Of a stretch of DNA of 64,000 nucleotides, positions 50,651 to 62,600 are shown piece after piece. The stretch's first letter is position 1; each line of letters opens with the position of its first letter. A program made the translations under genes and the position numbers. Below the pieces are notes generated by a model. That model saw nothing but the letters and a program-made list of their open reading frames with translations. It did no database searches and had not been told where the DNA came from. This DNA is from Poronia punctata (Eukaryota > Ascomycota > Sordariomycetes > Xylariales > Xylariaceae), in assembly GCA_022579005.1 (NCBI GenBank), contig MU401634.1, positions 1 to 64,000 of the forward strand. Direction: 5' to 3'.

Positions 50651-53600
50651 CTTTTTTTTTAAATTTACTTTTATTGTCGTACTTAATATACAGCGTACTA
50701 TTATAACAGTATACTATATATTTATAAAAAAACTTAAACACTAATTTAAAGTTTACTTGCTAAAAAGCTTTAGCTTTAAAAAAAGCTATTTATTTATATT
50801 ATGCTTTAATTAAAGTAAAAAAATCTTTATAAAATAGCATAGTTTAAATATTAATAACTTATAAGCATAAAAAGCTAATAAAAACGTTATACTAGTGCTG
50901 TTTTTTAAGCAAGCTATTTTATAACTTTTAATAGTTAAAATAAGACTTAGTTACTAAGTAAACATTTTTAGCAAAGTTAAGCTAGTAATAAAGTTATAAA
51001 ATTTATTAAATTACTAAATTAATTTCTTTATAGCTAAAAGCTAAGTAAATTTTTTAAATAATTAACTTGCGCTTTTTTAAAAAATTAATATATTGCCTAA
51101 AAGTAAAACGCTAAGTTGCTTGTTTTTATAAAGTACTATTATATATAAAGTATTAATATATGTAATTTTTAAACCTTTTTTGTTTGCGTTTATTATCGTA
51201 GTATTTTAAAACAATACTAGTAATAAGAAATTAGGCAATTTTTTAACTTTTTTAAGTTTATTAAACTATAAGCTTTAGCAGCAGCTTAATAAGCTAAATT
51301 AAGTAGCTAAAAGCAAGTAACTTGCAATTAAGTTCTAAGGCTTTATTTATACTTGTTTATAAGTTAGCTTAAATTATATTAACGTTTATAAATATAGCAC
51401 TAAGCTAAATGTTAATAAATTGCTTTATATTACCTTTTTACTTATTGTTGTTATTATTAGTAAGCTTTTAAAGTTGCTAAAATAAGCTATTTATAGCTAT
51501 ATATTTTTTTTTTAGTATATAGCAAAGCTTAAAGTTAAACATTTTAATATATAAAATCTACTAAGTAAAAACTATATTTAAAAAAGCAAAAAACTTATTG
51601 TTTAGCTAAGCAATTAGAACTTTTACGTTAGTTTTTAAAATAAATTATATACTATAAAAGTAGTTTTATAAGCGCTTTAATAACTTAATAATATTAAAAG
51701 CTTCTTTTTTTATAGCGTTATAGTTTAATTTAAAGCTTTTTTAATATTTTAACTTATATTAAGCTAGCTTAATTTTCTTATTTACTTTTTAAGCTAAAAT
51801 ATATTTTTATTTAGTTTTAAAAGTATTAGTTTAAAAGTAAATCTGCTTACTTTTATAGTTAATAGTAACTAAAAACAGTATATTAATTAAAGCAAGTTTT
51901 AATTAATTTATAAACTATTATTGCTTACTTTTTTAAATAAAAGCTATATTTTTTTATAAAAAAGTAGTAAAAAGTATATAAATTTAAAAGTAGTTTTTAA
52001 TTTATATTTTATAGTAAATAATAACTTTAAAAAAAGCTTTAATATTTATAATGTTTTTATATGCAAGCTATTTTTTAATTTTAATAACTTTTATACTAAT
52101 AGGCTTTTTTTTATATATTTTATATATAAACCTAATAATCTTTATAAATTAGCAACACTATTTGCTTTTTATAGCACTTAAAGTAAGACTAGCTAGTTTT
52201 AAATTAAAAAGCATAGCATTAATATTTTTTAAATGCTTTAAAACATATTGCTTAATTTTAAAAGCAACTTTTTAATTATTATAGTACAATATAAGGCTTT
52301 TAATTCCTATATTATTAAAAAAGGGCTTATATTTTTAAGGGGCAATATTAAAAAAAACTTGCATAATAATATATAAAAACTAGGCAATAAAGTTTATATA
52401 GCCTTATAGCAAGGTTGTTATTTAAAGTAATTTAAATAAAGTATTAAATATAGTTAAAGCATAGCTATAAATAAAAAAATTAATTTAATTATAGCTAAAA
52501 AACAAGTTGTTAACTAATATAATAACGTATATAGCAAATTTTTTTGCAAACTTATTATAGCTTTGTAGCAAAACAGCGTTTTAAATAGTAATAGCATTAA
52601 GCTTAGTAGCTAAGTTAATAAGGCGTAGGCCTTTTTTAAGCTTTTTAACTACAAACTACGTATTGCAATATAGTAAGCTTGCTTTTTTTAAAACTTTGTT
52701 TTTAAAGCGTGTTTATAAGACTTTAATAACTTTATTTTTTAGTAGCGTAGAAATTAAAATGCTTTTAGCTTACTATGCTTTATAAAGCACTGCTTTAATT
52801 TTATATAGCAAAGCAATACTATTATTAGCGCGTTTTATTTTAAAAAAATCCTATGCTAAAGCTATTTTTTTATAAAAAAGGATTTTTAGCAAAACTATCT
52901 TTTTTATATTAGTAAAGTCGGTTTTTTTTAAGCCTTAAAGTAGCTTTATAACCTTTTTTTAAGTAAGTTGCGTCTTTTAAAGGTATTTTATAAATTAAAG
53001 CTAAATATTTTTATAAATACCTTTTTGCTATAACTAAGTCCTATTTTTAACGTTTATAACTTTTTTTTTAATAGCTTTTTTTTTTTAGTTATACGTGCTT
53101 AAAGAAATTGTTTTATTTAGTAAAACATTATTAAAAAAATAAACTTTTTTAGCCTTGCTTTTATATATAATAAAAATATTAAATAACTTAATTAAAGCGC
53201 TTAGTTAATTTGCTTTTTTAGCAGCAGCAATACTAGTTTGTTAGGCCTTATAATAAACCTTTTAAGTAACATTATAAAAAATATTTATAAAAATGTTATT
53301 ATATAATATAGCTTATATAGTTTTGTTGTTAGCTAAACTAATTAAAAATATGTTAAAAAAGCTAAAATTAACACTATGCTTATAATTAAATAATATAGCG
53401 TTTTTAAAGTAAGTAAAGTTAAAGCTAGCAATATTTAAAAGTAAGCTTTTTTTAATATTAAGCACTATATTAAGGATTTTTTTCTAAAGCATACTATAAA
53501 AAGTAGCGTTGCAATTTATAACTAAGGCAATGTTTTAATTATAGTAAAATAGGTTAAACTTATTATTATTGTTGCTATTAGCTACTTTTTTGACAGTTGC

Positions 53601-56600
53601 TTAATAAGGCCTTGTTGCGCTATTTGCTAGCTTTAAAAATAAGCAAATAGTAGCTAGTTTTTTAATATATTAATAACTTTAAATAGCTATAGCAAAAACT
53701 AGTTTTTAATAAACGCTATTAAAATTATAATTTTTGTTTTTTTAAACTATATATTATATATAAAGTAGTTATTTTAATAGTATAAAGATATATTTGTTTT
53801 AATAATAAAATTTATATTTAAAAGCAAAGAAAATAAAGTATGTTGTTTTAAGACAATATATAATAAAAAATTAACGCTTTGCTTAGTAAGCTATACTTTA
53901 GTTTTAATAATACTAGTGTAATTAACTTTGTTAGCGTTACTACTATAGCTTTTTTAAATAAAACTAGTTTACTAGACTAGCAAGGCGTGCTTTAAAACAT
54001 ATGTTTTAATAATAAAGCTAGCTTATATACTAGTATTAATAACTTTTATAATAAGCTTGCCTTGCTTTTTTATGCTTATAATAATAATAATCTTAAAGCA
54101 AGTTTAAACGTAGTTAGTAACTATATGCTGCTTTAAAGCTATAAAAAATACTTAAAACAAGGTTAGCTTTAAATTAAAGCTTTAAGCACTTAGTTAAATA
54201 TTATTTTATAAAATATTAAAAGCAACTATTATAATATTAATATAAAAATAGCTGCTTATATTAGTTGCTTATTGTAACGCATTTTTAATAAGCTAGGATC
54301 TGGTTTACTAAACTAAGGCTATAAAGTAATTAGTTAATTTTAAAAGCGTAATTATGTTAAGCTATAAGCTAGGCGGCCTACTAAGGTTTATAGCGTTAAT
54401 TAAAACTTAACTTTTGCTTTTTTAGCTAAATTAGTGTTTAATATTTTTAAGCGCTATATAAATAATTTTTTTACTTTTAACTATAGCGTTTTAAACAATA
54501 TAGCTAACTTAATAAATTAATACGTTAGCGTAGCTTAGTGCTTTAAAGATTATGTTTTTAAGTATAATGTTAACTTTTTTTAAAAGCAGCTTGTTAACTT
54601 TAATATCTTATAACTATTAGGCCTTTATATAAATATTAAGTGCCTATTTTATATTAGCTTCTTTGCTTTTAAATATGTTTTTTATAGTAGTAGAAAATAA
54701 ATTAAACATTTTAACTTTTAAGGCAACTAATTAAATATTTAATTACAACAAAATATTTTCGTTTTTTTAAGCAAAAACTCTTATAAGCCTTTAGTAAAAG
54801 TAAACTTATATAAAAAGTAGCTTATATTAGTTAATAGCAAACATTTTAGCAGCTATTTTATTATTGCCTTTTTTAACTTTTTTTATAACCTTTGTACTAT
54901 TAAAGTTAATAGTAGTAATATAAATAAAATTTTAAGTTTAGTTTATATAAACATAGCTTTTGCTTTTATATATAAATAAGTTATTATTTTAGCGCAAAGC
55001 TTTAACTATGCTTATATTATTAGTATAAGCAAAAAGTTTAATATTAATAACGTTTTTTATAGCTAAAGCGTTTTATTAATTTTAAGTATTAGCTACTTAT
55101 ACTAATTAAATATATTTTATTTGCAACTATTATACTGCTTTAAAAGCCGTATTTTATAAAATTAAATTATACTTTTTAAGTTTATAGTATGCTAAAAAGT
55201 AAAGGTTATAATTATTAGCTAGGTTATTTTCTTAAATATAGCACAATGCTTTAATTCTAATACTTTTATACTTTTAGCTAAATATAACAACGTTACTAAG
55301 CAAGGCAATACATTAAATATGCTTAAGCAAGCGCCTTTTTTTAAAGTGCTACTAACTATTAAAGTGCATAATTTTGTTTTTATTAAAATTATATGCTTTT
55401 AAACAGTCTTATTATAAGTAAAAGTCTTTTAAATATACTTAATACTTATAACTAAGTGCTTCTTAATTTAAACAGCTTTAGTAACTTTTTTGTTTTTGTT
55501 TACTATAGCTGCTTTGCTAGTTTATTAAATATACTACAGCCTACGTGCTTTGCTAATTATAATTAATAAAAAGCTAGAGGGCTAGTTAATTTATTATTTT
55601 TTATTGTTTTTTTGCAATAACTTTTAGCTAACCTATTACAATTTTAATTTTTTAAAAACGCAAAGTAAAGTTGTTTATAATAGTAATAAGCTTTTATTTT
55701 ATAACAGTTACTAGCTAGCTATTAACTATAGCTATACCCTTTGCTTATTAAGCATTTTATTAATTTTTAAGCTAAGCTATAGTAGCTTTAATAAAGTATA
55801 AGTAAAAAAGCTTATTAAGTTTTTTAAAAAGCTTAAACTTTTTTTTAAATAAGCTAAGATTTTTTTTATTTTGCTTTTAGTATTTTTAAAAGCAAGATTT
55901 GTTTATTACCTAAAAGTTAAGCTTATTATAAAAGTTTTTATAAGTAAGTTGTTTAAAGTTACTAAATTTTAGCTAATAAAAAAAAAAAATAGCTTAGATT
56001 ATAAAGTTAAGTATTTTTTATAAAAAGCTTTAAACTACAACGTTGTTAAAATAAAGCTTATTGCAAGCTTTAACATCTTAGTAAAAAAAACAATATTATT
56101 AAAAGTATTTATATAAGCTCTTAATATTATTTAACTAAAATATTCCTTTATAGTTATAAAGTATAGCGATAGCAAAGGACTTTTGCTTAAAATTATTTAA
56201 ACAAAAATAATGCTTAATAGCACTATAAGTAGTGTTTTAATTTGCGCAGTTTTTTAAAAAAAAGATTAACTACTTGCAAACTTTATAAGTTAAAGCATAT
56301 TAAAGCAACAGTTAAATACAAGCTTTTAAAGTTATATAATAATTGTTAAAGTAGTAAAAAACTTTTTTAAGCTAGTTTGTTGCTTTAGTACTGTTAAAAA
56401 GAAAGTTAAAACGCTTTAAAGGGTTAAAGTAGGTTATATATTATTAAAAAACGCAAAAGTTATATAAAAAAATAGCAAAATAGTTAATAAAAACTAAAGT
56501 TAAGTTTTTATAGCTTATAGTTAAAGCGCTAAAGGTAAAAATTAAAATAAGTTTTTAAGTAAAAAGTAATAGTAAAGCAAAAGTCCTAGCTAACTTAAAG

Positions 56601-57641
56601 GCTTTAGGCTTTAAGTTAACAATAAAAAGTAAGACAAAGCTAGCTAGGTATAAGCAAATAGTTAAAAACATTGCTTTTTAAGTAAAAGTAAAGTTTAGTA
56701 AACTGCTTTAGTGTTGTTTTAAAGTAAAAAGTTTAAATAGTACAAAGTAGCAGCTTAAATTGTAGTTTTTATTTATAAGACTATAAAGTCTTATAAAAAA
56801 TAACGTATTAAATAAAAAAAACTATATAAAATAATATAAGCTAAAATAATAAAGTATAAATGCGTTAAAAAGCTAGTATTAACTAAAAAAAAAAAAAAAT
56901 ATAATAAAAAGTTATTAGCTAGTATTTATATTTAGTTAAAATTTTAAAAGTCCTTGCTTAGGCAAGCTGTTAATTTTTAAGGTTTTTATTAAAAGTTTAA
57001 TTTTTAAGTTGCTTTAGTTTCTAACTGCTAGCTTGCATATATGCAGCTCTAAGTACAGTAAACTTTTTTGCACTTTATAAAATACGCTACCTTTTTTTGT
57101 TTATTACAGTATTTAAATTTTTCTAGTTTTTTTAGTTTTTTAGCTGCTTGTTTTCTAGTTTTGCTAGTTTTTTAGCTACCTATTTTTTAGTTTTTTTTTA
57201 GTTTTTTTATATTTTTAGTTCCTTTAAATTGCTATTAAAAGTATTTTTTAAGTTGTAGTTTTATAGTCTTATTAAACTAAAAGTAGTAGGCTAGCTAAGT
57301 TATATTTTATAGTTTTAGCTTTATAGCTTAATCTATATAGCTCTTACTGCTTAGTTCTAAATTATAATAACTTAGTTATTTTTAAAGCTTTTTTATAATA
57401 CGTTATTTTTATACTAAAGCTTTTAGCTAATTTTTATAGTCTTCGGGGTTTAAAGTAAGCTAGTGTCTTGTTTTTATTTTTTTAGTTAGATATTAGCAGT
57501 ATTAAAGACTTACTATATTCTTAGCTCGCGCGCGTTTGCATATATAAGCGCGTTATTAATTCCTAGCTTCTTTTTTTTCTTATATAGTTTGTCTTATAAA
57601 AAAAAACTTTTATAAGTTTTATGTCCAGGCAAAATCACTAT
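50651..57641 (-). mobile_element. Gag and remaining pol part of element F
   Basis: By element order this holds gag and protease-RT-RNase H. I could not assign motifs with confidence. Near 57,090-57,250 the minus strand reads as a Lys/Glu/Leu-rich, coiled-coil-like segment (L-A-K-L-E-N-K-Q-L-K). The first 150 bp inside the 5' LTR (57,480-57,640) are the least AT-rich part of the element and may be its leader. Confidence 0.5.
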
Positions 57642-57941
57642 TGCAATAAAAATTAAAGATTTTTAAAAATTACTTTAACTTTATACTAGAAAAGGTCTAG
57701 CTAAAGTAGACGCATTAACTAGGTTTTAAAGGCTTTGCATTAATTACGGCTTTATAAAAGTATTTTAAAAAGCATAACTTAGTATATTATATGTATAATA
57801 AATAGCTAGGTATCTTAGTCTAGAAAGTAACGCAAAAATAATAGCTATATATATAGAAATAGAAATTAAGCTAGCCCCCTTTAGTTCTATAGCTACCCTA
57901 TAACGTAAAGCGTAACTAGCATATATGCTAATTACGTTGCA
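57642..57941 (-). repeat. 5' LTR of element F (right copy)
   Basis: 300 bp, from tgcaataaaa to attacgttgca. It differs from the left copy at a modest number of sites, nearly all C/T or G/A, so the insertion is young relative to its host or was mutated in few RIP cycles. Confidence 0.88.
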
Positions 57942-58128
57942 ATATAATAACTAAAAAATAATTAGTTTAGTTAATAGAAATATTGCTATATTAAAAACAA
58001 AATTATAGTATATTAATATATATAACTATTAGTTATAGCAAAAAGTATTTAATAAAATGCTTTAAGTAGTTTATATATTTATAAATTTAATAATACTAAA
58101 CAGTTTTATAAAGTTATTAGCATATAAT

Positions 58129-58874
58129 CGTGCTACCGCCCTACCTTTATTTGAGATTCGCTTAGGCTTACTACCTAAAGGTGGTGCTGTTTAATCAATC
58201 GACCACTTCATTAAAACAACCACTTTTGCTGAAATTTTCACTTTGCTGTTAAAAGAAACACCTGCGCAGTTACTTTAAAAATCCCAAAAAGTTATAGTAG
58301 GTAAGGAAGTCAATTGGCTACCTAATAGAAATTTGAAAAAAATACATTATATAGGTTATGGCTGCATAAACAACAAGATAAAAAAGGGGTATAGGGTACA
58401 AAGCAAAAATTTTCACACTAAAAGTTTTGGTTGTTTTTATTTAATAATTAAATAAATAAAATACCTATAGCTACAAAGCGTGGAATATAGCTTATTAAAA
58501 TAATAATAAACCTAATAAAATATCTAAATAAATCAACTTCTAAAGGATATAAAAGTTGGACATTTTTTGAGTTTTTTTGAATTAATTTTATACGTACCTT
58601 TACGTTTCCTTTAATATCTCAGCCAAAAGAATTCCAAAAAATGAAGTATGTCCATGTATGTATAGCTAATTTTCCCTTTTATTTATGTTTCAAATTTCAA
58701 CTTTCTAGCATTTCTGGTTGTCATATTATTTACAAATCAGAAAAGTCACTTTTGTATAAGGGCTACACTAAAACGTAAAGTGTTTATTTTAATGAAGTGG
58801 TCGATTGATTAAACAGCACCACCTTTAAGTGGTGAGCCCAAGCAAATCCCAAATAAAGGTAAGGCAGTAGCACA
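58129..58874. mobile_element. MITE with ~88-bp terminal inverted repeats, lightly mutated
   Basis: About 746 bp with ends GTGCTACYGCCYTACC and long inverted repeats (58,130-58,217 against 58,786-58,873). Their roughly nine mismatches are nearly all C/T or G/A. The inner half of each repeat, gctgtttaatcaatcgacca, is identical. It interrupts the 3' part of copia C. The target duplication is not clear (aat/att). No reading frame of note, hence non-autonomous. Superfamily not assigned. Confidence 0.8.
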
Positions 58875-59103
58875 ATTAATAAGTAGTTAAGTTTTTTATA
58901 GCAAGTTAACTTAGTTAATATAAAAGCAATATAGCTTTAAAAAAAGCTTTAACTAGTTACTTTAAAAGTGCAAAAAAATAAGAAAATTAAATAAAAAAAC
59001 TAAAAATACTATGTTTAAAATTATAAATTTTAATTTATTATAACTTAAAAGCTTTATTTTAGCTATAAAATAGTTTAATAAGTTAGTTTATTTTAAAAAA
59101 GTA

Positions 59104-59325
59104 TATTAAATTTAATAAGTTATAAAAAAACTATAATTAATATAATGCTTATATAATAAAAATAATATAGCTAAAGTAAAAACTACTATAAAAAAAAGTC
59201 TTTTTATAAAGAGTTTCCTTTTACCTATTTAGTATAAAAAAACTTTGTAGTAAAGATAAAATACTTTTTCTTATACGTTATGCAATATAATTATATGTTA
59301 TAAGCTATATTGCTAAGTTCTAATA
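59104..59325 (+). repeat. 3' LTR of copia element C
   Basis: 222 bp from tattaaattt to gttctaata, followed by the GTTAT target duplication. More strongly mutated at its start than the 5' copy. Confidence 0.87.
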
Positions 59326-59330
59326 GTTAT

Positions 59331-59441
59331 TGCTTAGATGTCTTACATCTGCGCAATTAGGCTATATTTGCAAGGTATTTTAGGTTTGCAGGACCTGCGC
59401 CAACTCTTAGCCGAAGGGTCTCCGCCCCCCTAGGGGCTATG
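59331..59441. other. Low-RIP relic, right half
   Basis: 111 bp of ordinary, locally GC-rich composition (cctgcgcc, ctccgcccccctagggg) between the C target duplication and element D. Joined to 39,441-39,508 it forms about 175 bp of pre-insertion sequence. No gene or tRNA fold recognised; it may be the last visible piece of unique DNA or of another transposon. Confidence 0.55.
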
Positions 59442-59663
59442 TGTTAAAACTAAGCAGATTAGCTAAATTATATATATTAATTAATATACGCATAAAGAGA
59501 GAAATCTTCTCTTTACTATAAAATTTTCTTATACTAAATAAATAAAAAAAGACTTTTTATAAGAAAACCTTTTTTTTATAATAGTCTTTACTATAGCTAT
59601 ATAACTTTTATTATATAAATATTATATTAATTTTTATTATTTTATAACTTATTAGTTTTAATA
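59442..59663 (-). repeat. 3' LTR of copia element D
   Basis: 222 bp, the reverse complement of the B LTRs; on the plus strand it begins tgttaaaactaagcag and ends cttattagttttaata. As the pre-LTR internal sequence lies to its right, it is the 3' LTR of a minus-strand element. Confidence 0.82.
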
Positions 59664-62600
59664 CACTTTTTTAAAATAAGCTAATATATTAGTTTATTTT
59701 AAAGTTATAAATAACACTTTTAATTTATAATATTATAGCTTTTATTATAATAGTTATAAATATTTAAATTATTTTAATTTTTGTTTTAGTTTTTTTGCAC
59801 TTTTATAGTAATAAGCTAGTTAATTTTAGTTTACATAGCTTTAATATTAACTAAATTAATTTACTTTAAAAAGCTTGCTTACTTATTTTATACTAAAAAC
59901 TTTATAAAACTATTAGCTATTATTAAATTTATTAGTATATAAACTACTTAAAGCGTTTTATTAATTATTTTTTAATATAACTAGTAGTTATATATATTAA
60001 TATGCTATAATTTTGTTTTAAATATTGCAATATTTTTATTTATTAAACTAATAATTTATTAGTTATTATACTAAATAGTAATATGCTCTTATTTTAAATT
60101 AATACTAAGCTTGTTAATAAGTTAGCTAATAAATATAGCTTTTTTTATAACTTAAGCTAATATAAAAAGTTTTGCTTTAATAATAAAAGTAATAATAATA
60201 TTTTATTTATTTGCTTTTTATTTAATAAAACTACTAAAAAAAGCATAGCATATGCTTATAAGCTTTTTTAGTTAATAATATTGTTTATAAATAATAAATT
60301 ACTAGCTACTTTAAGCTTATTTTTATTTTTAAACTATAAAGCAAAATATTAATTTGCTTAAAAATAGTTTAAGACTTAGTTAGCAACAATATAGTAAGCA
60401 AGTAAAAAATTATTATTAAAAGATAAAGGTTATAAAGCAGCAAAAGCAATATTTAGTTTAATAATAATTATAGCATATATAATTAATTTAATTTTATATT
60501 AATAATAATAAACTATTTAATAAGTAGCAGTTTTTTTATATAAAAGTAGCTTAATAAATTTTATAAAAGTTAATAATATTTTACTAAAAAAGTTACTTAA
60601 CTTATATATTTTCTTAATATATATAGCTTAAAATAGCTAAATTAAACTTTGTTTATAGTTTTTAATAATTTTTATACTTAAAAACCACTTTAATTTATAA
60701 CTTTTAATTAGTTAATATTTATTTTTTAAACTTTTAATAGCTATAAAAGCTTTTGTTTTATAAGCTTTTTAATAAGCAAGCATAAAGTTATTAATATATA
60801 TAAATAATAATATTTTATTTTTAATAAAAATGTAAGGTGTATAAAGCACTAGCTTAAATTTAAGCTTTAAAAGCATTAATATAAGCTTTTTTTCTTATAA
60901 TAATAATAATTTTTATAATTTATAAAAGCTTTTAAAAAGCATAAAAAAAAATTTATAGCTATAAAGCATTTTTATATAAATTAGTTTTTTAAATAATATA
61001 TTAATAAAAGCGTTAACTATATTATTTTATTTTATGTTAAAGTTAAACTTAGCTATAATAGTAGCTAGTATTTTAAAAGACTTTTTAGCTAAAATAAAAG
61101 CATATATATTTTTATATTTATTTATAAGCTATTAATTATTTTAAACTATTATTTATACTTTATACTTTAAATAAAAGCTTTTTTTATTAAACTTATAAAT
61201 ATATACTTATATATAGTTTAATGTTTAATAGTTTTTAGCTATATAAGCAAAAACTTTTTTTAAAAGCTTATTTGTTTATAATTAACTAAGTAGTTATTTT
61301 TAGCCTTAAAAAACTTACTTTTTAAAAAATAATTTTTAAGTCTTTTATATAATTATAAAAGCAGCAAAAGCTTGCTTTAATATAATAAAATAATTTTTTT
61401 AATTTTATATTTATAAAAAAACTATTATAGCTAGTTTATATAATTCTTTTTATTTTAAAAGTATTATTAAAATAGCATAGTAAACATTTAAGCGCTTTAG
61501 CTTTTATAGCCTTGCTTACTTATATACTATATGCTAATTTAAAAGTATATAAGCGTTTAGTATTAAATATAACCTTTTAGTATTTTATTTATTTATTATT
61601 ACTAATATAAGCACTTTAACTTAATTTTAATAGTTTAAGCAGCTTAGCAAAAAAACGCAAAAACCTTTTAGTAACGCTTATACTTAAATAAAATAAACAA
61701 AATATATTATTATACTTATTATTTATAAATATTCTTACCTAGCAAGCTTTAAATAAAGCAACAAACTTATTATAACGCTTATTAAAATTAGTATTTATAA
61801 TTACTATAAGCATTACTGCGTTAAAAAAAAACTATAAAAATATAAAATATAATTAAAATTTTAAGTTAATATAAAAGTAATTAGTTTTTTTAAGCTTAAA
61901 GTTTTTAGTATTTTTACTACTATACTTATTAGTTACTTTACCTTTAAATTTAAAATATTATAGTATATATTTAAGTTTATTTTCATTTTTATAAAGGTTA
62001 GTATTTTAATATTATAATTTAAACTTAAGAATTAAAGTCTTATTTAAAAGATTTATAAAAAATTTACAATTAAGCATTTAAAGCTTATTTTTAGTTTATT
62101 AAGCTTTTTATTAAATGTTTAGTTTTTATTAAATTTTATATTTTTAGTTAAAATTATTGAATTAGTTAAAAAATTTTAAATTATATATATATTACTTAAC
62201 TTATAGCTAATAAAATAACTTATTTAAGCTTTAAAGCTTAGTTTTAAAAAAAAGAATTTTTAATATTAGCAATAAAAGCATAAGCTTTATAACTATAAAC
62301 TTATAAATAGTTTAGTTTAACCTTTTTAAATTTAATATAGCTATTTTAAAATATAAAGTAAGTATAAAATTATTTATATAAGATTTTTTAGTAAAATATA
62401 TATTTAAGTATTTAGTTTAATAAATAAACTATAACCTTATTAATTTTAACTTATAAGCTTTTTAAAAGCTTTATGCTAGTTTTTATACACTTAGTACGCT
62501 TTTTAATAGTTTAGCTAAATTATTTACTAGCACTATTTTAAGCTTAAGTATTAAATGCTAAAAATTTTAATATAATAAATGCTTTATTAACTAAGTTGTT

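Larger units (their letters stand above)
44982..57941 (-). mobile_element. Large Ty3/gypsy LTR retrotransposon F (12.96 kb)
   Basis: Bounded by 300-bp direct LTRs starting TGCGAT/TGCAAT and ending GTTGCA, inserted in the RNase H part of copia C; a 4-bp duplication gtat/atat fits. Orientation is minus: the integrase remnant reads on the minus strand at about 50,350-50,650, and a short purine tract (ctaaggaagat on the minus strand) adjoins the left LTR. Gag should lie to the right (54-57.5 kb) and RT around 51-53 kb; I did not resolve these. About 5 kb between integrase and the 3' LTR is unexplained. Less extreme RIP than its host; CpG words such as gcgcgcg survive at 57,527. Confidence 0.82.
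39509..59325 (+). mobile_element. Ty1/copia LTR retrotransposon C with three nested insertions
   Basis: LTRs at 39,509-39,732 and 59,104-59,325, with a perfect 5-bp target duplication GTTAT (39,504-39,508; 59,326-59,330). The 5' LTR keeps the intact TGTTAGA start. Removing the inserts at 42,311-42,795, 44,982-57,941 and about 58,129-58,874 leaves about 5.6 kb that aligns end to end with element A. RT lies near 44,180-44,290, RNase H at 44,500-44,981 and 57,942-58,100. RIP-inactivated. Confidence 0.88.

Noticed and set aside
59331..59441. Possible tRNA or small RNA gene in the GC-rich patch
   Set aside because: I could not fold a cloverleaf or find A/B box promoter elements.
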